Of a DNA stretch of 8,594 nucleotides, positions 6,303 through 8,594 are shown piece by piece (position 1 is the stretch's first letter; the number at the start of each line of letters is the position of its first letter). The notes under the pieces were generated by a model that was given only the letters and a program-made list of their open reading frames with translations, was not told the DNA's origin and made no database searches. Location of the stretch: contig CALIJG010000015.1 in the NCBI GenBank assembly GCA_938018005.1, positions 1-8,594 of the forward strand, read 5' to 3'. The translations under genes and the position numbers were made by a program. The DNA comes from an uncultured Candidatus Saccharibacteria bacterium. Lineage in GTDB: Bacteria; Patescibacteriota; Saccharimonadia; Saccharimonadales; Saccharimonadaceae.

Positions 6303-6594
6303 GTGAGTAAATTAATGCCTCTTTGCTCTTGTACTATCGCATAATAAAACTAGAGAATGATATTCATTAGCAGCAATTCGCTTATTATTTTCTCTATTAG
6401 CTCATTCCAGTTTCATTATAGATGAGATAATAGACGCGAAAATCGGTTTTCACTTTTATAAAACACTTTTTTATATTTTTGTATCGAGAAATTTTAGAAT
6501 AACGCGCTGTTTTGAGTAATATACATGATAGTAAGAGCGTAAAAAATTTACACTATTCTACATCAAGAAATATTACCCTTTGCAGCGCACGACA
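6303..6594. other. AT-rich intergenic stretch without a recognisable gene
   Basis: About 290 bases clearly richer in A and T than the genes on either side. I find no open frame with a ribosome-binding site and no tRNA-like fold. Small inverted repeats are present: AATGA-TAT-TCATT at 6356-6368, GAAAA-TCGG-TTTTC at 6438-6451 and GTAAA-AAA-TTTAC at 6539-6551. Runs of T at 6467-6480 follow the second. None is strong enough to call a small RNA or operator. Confidence 0.5.
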
Positions 6595-6630
6595 AAACCG
6601 ACTCGGTTTCCTCGAGCCGGTTTGTTTTAT
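6595..6630. terminator. Bidirectional terminator between convergent operons
   Basis: AAACCGACTCG (6595-6605) and CGAGCCGGTTT (6613-6623) pair around a 7-base loop, with one A-C mismatch when read rightward. Read leftward the mismatch becomes a G-U pair, so the stem is intact in the GT8 transcript, which ends 16 bases earlier at 6639. T-rich sequence flanks both sides (TTTGTTTTATT rightward; GGTTTTG leftward). It most likely ends the leftward rmlD2-GT8 mRNA and backs up the rightward terminator. Confidence 0.8.
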
Positions 6631-6638
6631 TATATACG

Positions 6639-7667
6639 CTACCTCACGTTTGCTTCAGTAGTCTCGGTTTTTTCTTTATCGACTTCAGCAAATTTGCGCT
6701 CTACTGCCATGATGTATAGCTGCATAAAGATTGGGCGAGGTAAGATATCATACAGATACCACACCAGTGTTTTCTTAGCATGCGGAAGCTCGGTATTTTT
6801 CCATGGGGTGAGTGCAAAGTACTTTTGCCACAGCAGCCGGTTCGGGTGCTTGTTGCCAACTTCCCATGGTTTACCCTGAATGCCATAGAGCGAGTGAATA
6901 ATCTTGGGACTGTAATAGTTAGTCATAATCTCGTCGTAACTATAGAAATACGGCTGCTTAAGATTATTAATGCGCAGCAGATCTTGCGGCCGATAAGCAT
7001 AAAACGCACTAGAGAAATTATAGGCGATATCGAGCGTCTTAATCTGCCCTCGGAACATAACATTACAGAGGTCTTGATCGGCAATGACATAGTCACTTTT
7101 CCTCGACAAGTGCTCTATCACTTGACTCGATACATCATCTTTGAGCCATTTTTTGTGATTGATAAGCATAATACCACAATTGTAGTAACCATCGGTGGGC
7201 TGGAGGCCAATCGTTGCTTTGTGCTGATTAGTAAGCGTATCGTAGGCCAGTGCCATGATATTTTTCTCAAAATCAAGCTCCAGTAAACCATCAAGGGAGC
7301 TGGTAATTATCGTGTGCGGATTAAGGTAGAGTACGCGATCGGTCTTGATATCAAGATCGGCTAGCGCCAGCATCTTGAGCCATGTCACATACACGCCATG
7401 CCACGGCTTGACGCCTAGCTTCTGTAGTTTCTTGTGGTACGCGTTAGGGTTGATGAATGTCAAATAGGCGTTGGGGTATTTTTCAACCAACTTTTTGAGG
7501 CGATCTTTGCTTTGCTTGCTTAGCTTATACCCACAATAAAAAATATGAATCTCGTCGAGTGTCTTGTTATTCTCAAGCAATGATGCGATCGAAATCGCAC
7601 TCACCACTGCGTAGTTATCGTCACTTTGATACAAGACGTTTAAGATTTTCTTTTTGACTCTGGGCAT
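6639..7667 (-). CDS. Family 8 glycosyltransferase-like protein with an altered DxD motif
   Basis: The 342-residue protein has the fold markers of GT8 (LgtC/glycogenin-like galactosyl- and glucosyltransferases). They are the N-terminal NVLYQSDDNYAVVSAISIAS (10-29), the strand RVLYL (111-115), YYNCGIMLIN (161-170), ADQDLCN (196-202) and the C-terminal HSLYGIQGKPW (258-268), a form of HxxGxxKPW. The catalytic DxD that should follow RVLYL (as in YLDaDt) instead reads Asn116-Pro117-His118. DxD normally binds the Mn2+ that holds the nucleotide-sugar, so activity is in doubt or unusual. The C-terminal 30 residues are charged and have no counterpart I recognise. An AAAGGAG (7679-7685) overlapping the rmlD2 stop lies 11 bases before the ATG. 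It is co-transcribed with rmlD2 and ends in a shared terminator. No membrane segment is obvious. Donor and acceptor are unknown. Confidence 0.85.
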   Translation of the reverse strand: MPRVKKKILNVLYQSDDNYAVVSAISIASLLENNKTLDEIHIFYCGYKLSKQSKDRLKKLVEKYPNAYLTFINPNAYHKKLQKLGVKPWHGVYVTWLKMLALADLDIKTDRVLYLNPHTIITSSLDGLLELDFEKNIMALAYDTLTNQHKATIGLQPTDGYYNCGIMLINHKKWLKDDVSSQVIEHLSRKSDYVIADQDLCNVMFRGQIKTLDIAYNFSSAFYAYRPQDLLRINNLKQPYFYSYDEIMTNYYSPKIIHSLYGIQGKPWEVGNKHPNRLLWQKYFALTPWKNTELPHAKKTLVWYLYDILPRPIFMQLYIMAVERKFAEVDKEKTETTEANVR

Positions 7668-7683
7668 GGCCTGCCTCTCTCCT

Positions 7684-8541
7684 TTATTCCACCGCTGCTA
7701 TGTTTTTTACGTAGTTTTCCAGTAATGGCTGATAGCTCTCACTGATGAATCCGGTGTTGTGCAACTTCGACAAATTCATATCACTATACATTGGTCGAGG
7801 TGCAAACGGAATCTTGTCTTTACTATACTCTTGTGTTGACACTTTTACAACCCTATCGCGATCGTGCCCTGCATATTCGAATACATCCTCAGCAAGCTCT
7901 GCCCACGACTTGATCGGCCCAGAGTTAGAAACATGATACAAACCATACTCGGCCTTGGTGTCTATCAAATGCTTGGTAGCACGCGCAATCTCCGACGCAA
8001 AGGTTGGCCGACCATATTGATCATCCACAACCTTGGGATTAATGCGCATGTCAGCCAGGCGCTTCATCGTCCGTGGGAAATTGTGTCCATCACCAATCAC
8101 CCACGAAACACGTAGCACATAATGACGTGGCGCAAGGCTCACCAATAGATCCCCTGCTGCCTTGACATCGCCATAGACTGACAGTGGTGAGAGTGACTCA
8201 TCCTCACCGTGGTTTTTGTTCGTCCCATCAAAGACATAGTCGGATGAGTAGTGCACCAGTGTAATATCATGCTCCAGCGCTACCTTGACGAGGTTGCGTG
8301 GGCCAACGGCATTAACCTGCCACGCTTTAGTGCGGCCTTCACGCGTTTCGGATCCATCGGCATTGACAAACGCTGCCGCGTTGATAATGACATCCACACC
8401 CGACCAATCATACCCAAGCACCTGCTCTTCATCAGCAATGTCGAGCTGCTGGTGACCCAGCGCCGTTGCCTTTGGATATATCTCCTGGAGCGCCCGCCCC
8501 ACTTGGCCATTACAACCCAATATTACAATCCCCTTGCTCAT
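7684..8541 (-). CDS. dTDP-4-dehydrorhamnose reductase homologue, RmlD (copy 2)
   Basis: This 285-residue short-chain reductase belongs to the RmlD family. It shows the nucleotide-binding GCNGQVG at 9-15, NAAAFVNADGSE at 54-65, SSDYVFDG at 99-106, catalytic Tyr123 and Lys127 in YGDVK, SWVIGDG at 146-152, the standard DQYGRPT at 174-180 and APRPMYSDMNLSKL at 247-260. All expected active-site residues are present, so it should be active. It may duplicate copy 1, or it may reduce the same 4-keto sugar with the other stereochemistry (giving 6-deoxy-L-talose) or a related substrate; the sequence cannot decide. Start is backed by AAGGAGGG at 8546-8553 and an extended -10 promoter upstream. It heads a two-gene operon with the GT8 gene, 16 bases downstream. 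Confidence 0.9.
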   Translation of the reverse strand: MSKGIVILGCNGQVGRALQEIYPKATALGHQQLDIADEEQVLGYDWSGVDVIINAAAFVNADGSETREGRTKAWQVNAVGPRNLVKVALEHDITLVHYSSDYVFDGTNKNHGEDESLSPLSVYGDVKAAGDLLVSLAPRHYVLRVSWVIGDGHNFPRTMKRLADMRINPKVVDDQYGRPTFASEIARATKHLIDTKAEYGLYHVSNSGPIKSWAELAEDVFEYAGHDRDRVVKVSTQEYSKDKIPFAPRPMYSDMNLSKLHNTGFISESYQPLLENYVKNIAAVE

Positions 8542-8562
8542 ATACCCTCCTTTGTTTCCGCT

Positions 8563-8571
8563 ATTATAGCA
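8563..8571 (-). promoter_or_regulatory. Extended -10 promoter for rmlD copy 2 and GT8
   Basis: On the minus strand this reads TGCTATAAT, a perfect TATAAT with TG extension. Transcription should begin near 8556, leaving a leader of about 15 bases that carries the AAGGAGGG ribosome-binding site before the ATG at 8541. The -35 region (8587-8594) runs to the window edge and has only a weak match. Confidence 0.65.
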
Positions 8572-8594
8572 CAGTTAGCGTAAGCTTTTTGAAA

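Noticed and set aside
6539..6551. GTAAA-AAA-TTTAC as a terminator or operator
   Set aside because: The five-base AT-only arms are expected by chance in such AT-rich DNA.
6780..7286. Open frame of 168 codons on the plus strand
   Set aside because: It is antisense to the GT8 gene, whose reading frame keeps family motifs throughout.
7314..7322. Possibility that the GT8 gene is a frameshifted pseudogene
   Set aside because: The frame is continuous for 342 codons with motifs in order before and after the altered DxD site, so only the motif itself is changed.

Overview
This window is a cell-surface polysaccharide locus built around dTDP-L-rhamnose synthesis. All four pathway enzymes are present: RmlB, RmlC, RmlD and RmlA. 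With them are a second, divergent RmlD, three glycosyltransferases, a small DUF2304 membrane protein and a Nudix hydrolase. I see no IS element, CRISPR array, tRNA or rRNA. The organism is probably a compact Gram-positive-like bacterium; my best guess is Candidatus Saccharibacteria (TM7, Patescibacteria), with an actinobacterium second. The reasons are the RmlB and RmlC sequence variants (AAESHNDNS; RGLHAEPWNK), which I associate with Actinobacteria and their neighbours, intermediate base composition, tight gene packing, and a mix of Shine-Dalgarno and apparently leaderless starts. UGA works as a stop (GT2-1 ends with TGA in an ATGA overlap), which argues against UGA-recoding Patescibacteria such as Gracilibacteria and SR1. 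This assignment is inference only.

Layout. Positions 1-190 (minus) hold the start of a cytidylyltransferase-fold nucleotidyltransferase, transcribed divergently from rmlB. Positions 299-3304 (plus) are a tight operon, rmlB - Nudix - rmlC - rmlD. A 194-base gap with small hairpins and a promoter precedes rmlA (3499-4350). Right after the rmlA stop a -10 box sits just upstream of the next gene, opening a second group (4366-6243): a polyprenyl-phosphate-sugar-synthase-like GT2, a DUF2304 membrane protein and another GT2, all overlapping by a few bases. A strong terminator follows. Positions 6299-6594 are AT-rich and apparently gene-free. A second terminator, probably bidirectional, separates this from a convergent minus-strand pair: the second rmlD (8541-7684), then a GT8-family glycosyltransferase (7667-6639).

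How it fits together. RmlA makes dTDP-glucose, RmlB dehydrates it, RmlC epimerises it and RmlD reduces it to dTDP-L-rhamnose. The GT2-1/DUF2304 pair resembles the GacI/GacJ pair of streptococcal rhamnose polysaccharide loci, where a GT2 plus a small membrane partner makes a lipid-linked sugar for decorating a rhamnan outside the membrane. GT2-2 and the GT8 protein would add further sugars. The most unusual point is that the GT8 protein has lost the family's metal-binding DxD motif (Asn-Pro-His instead) while keeping its other signature motifs.
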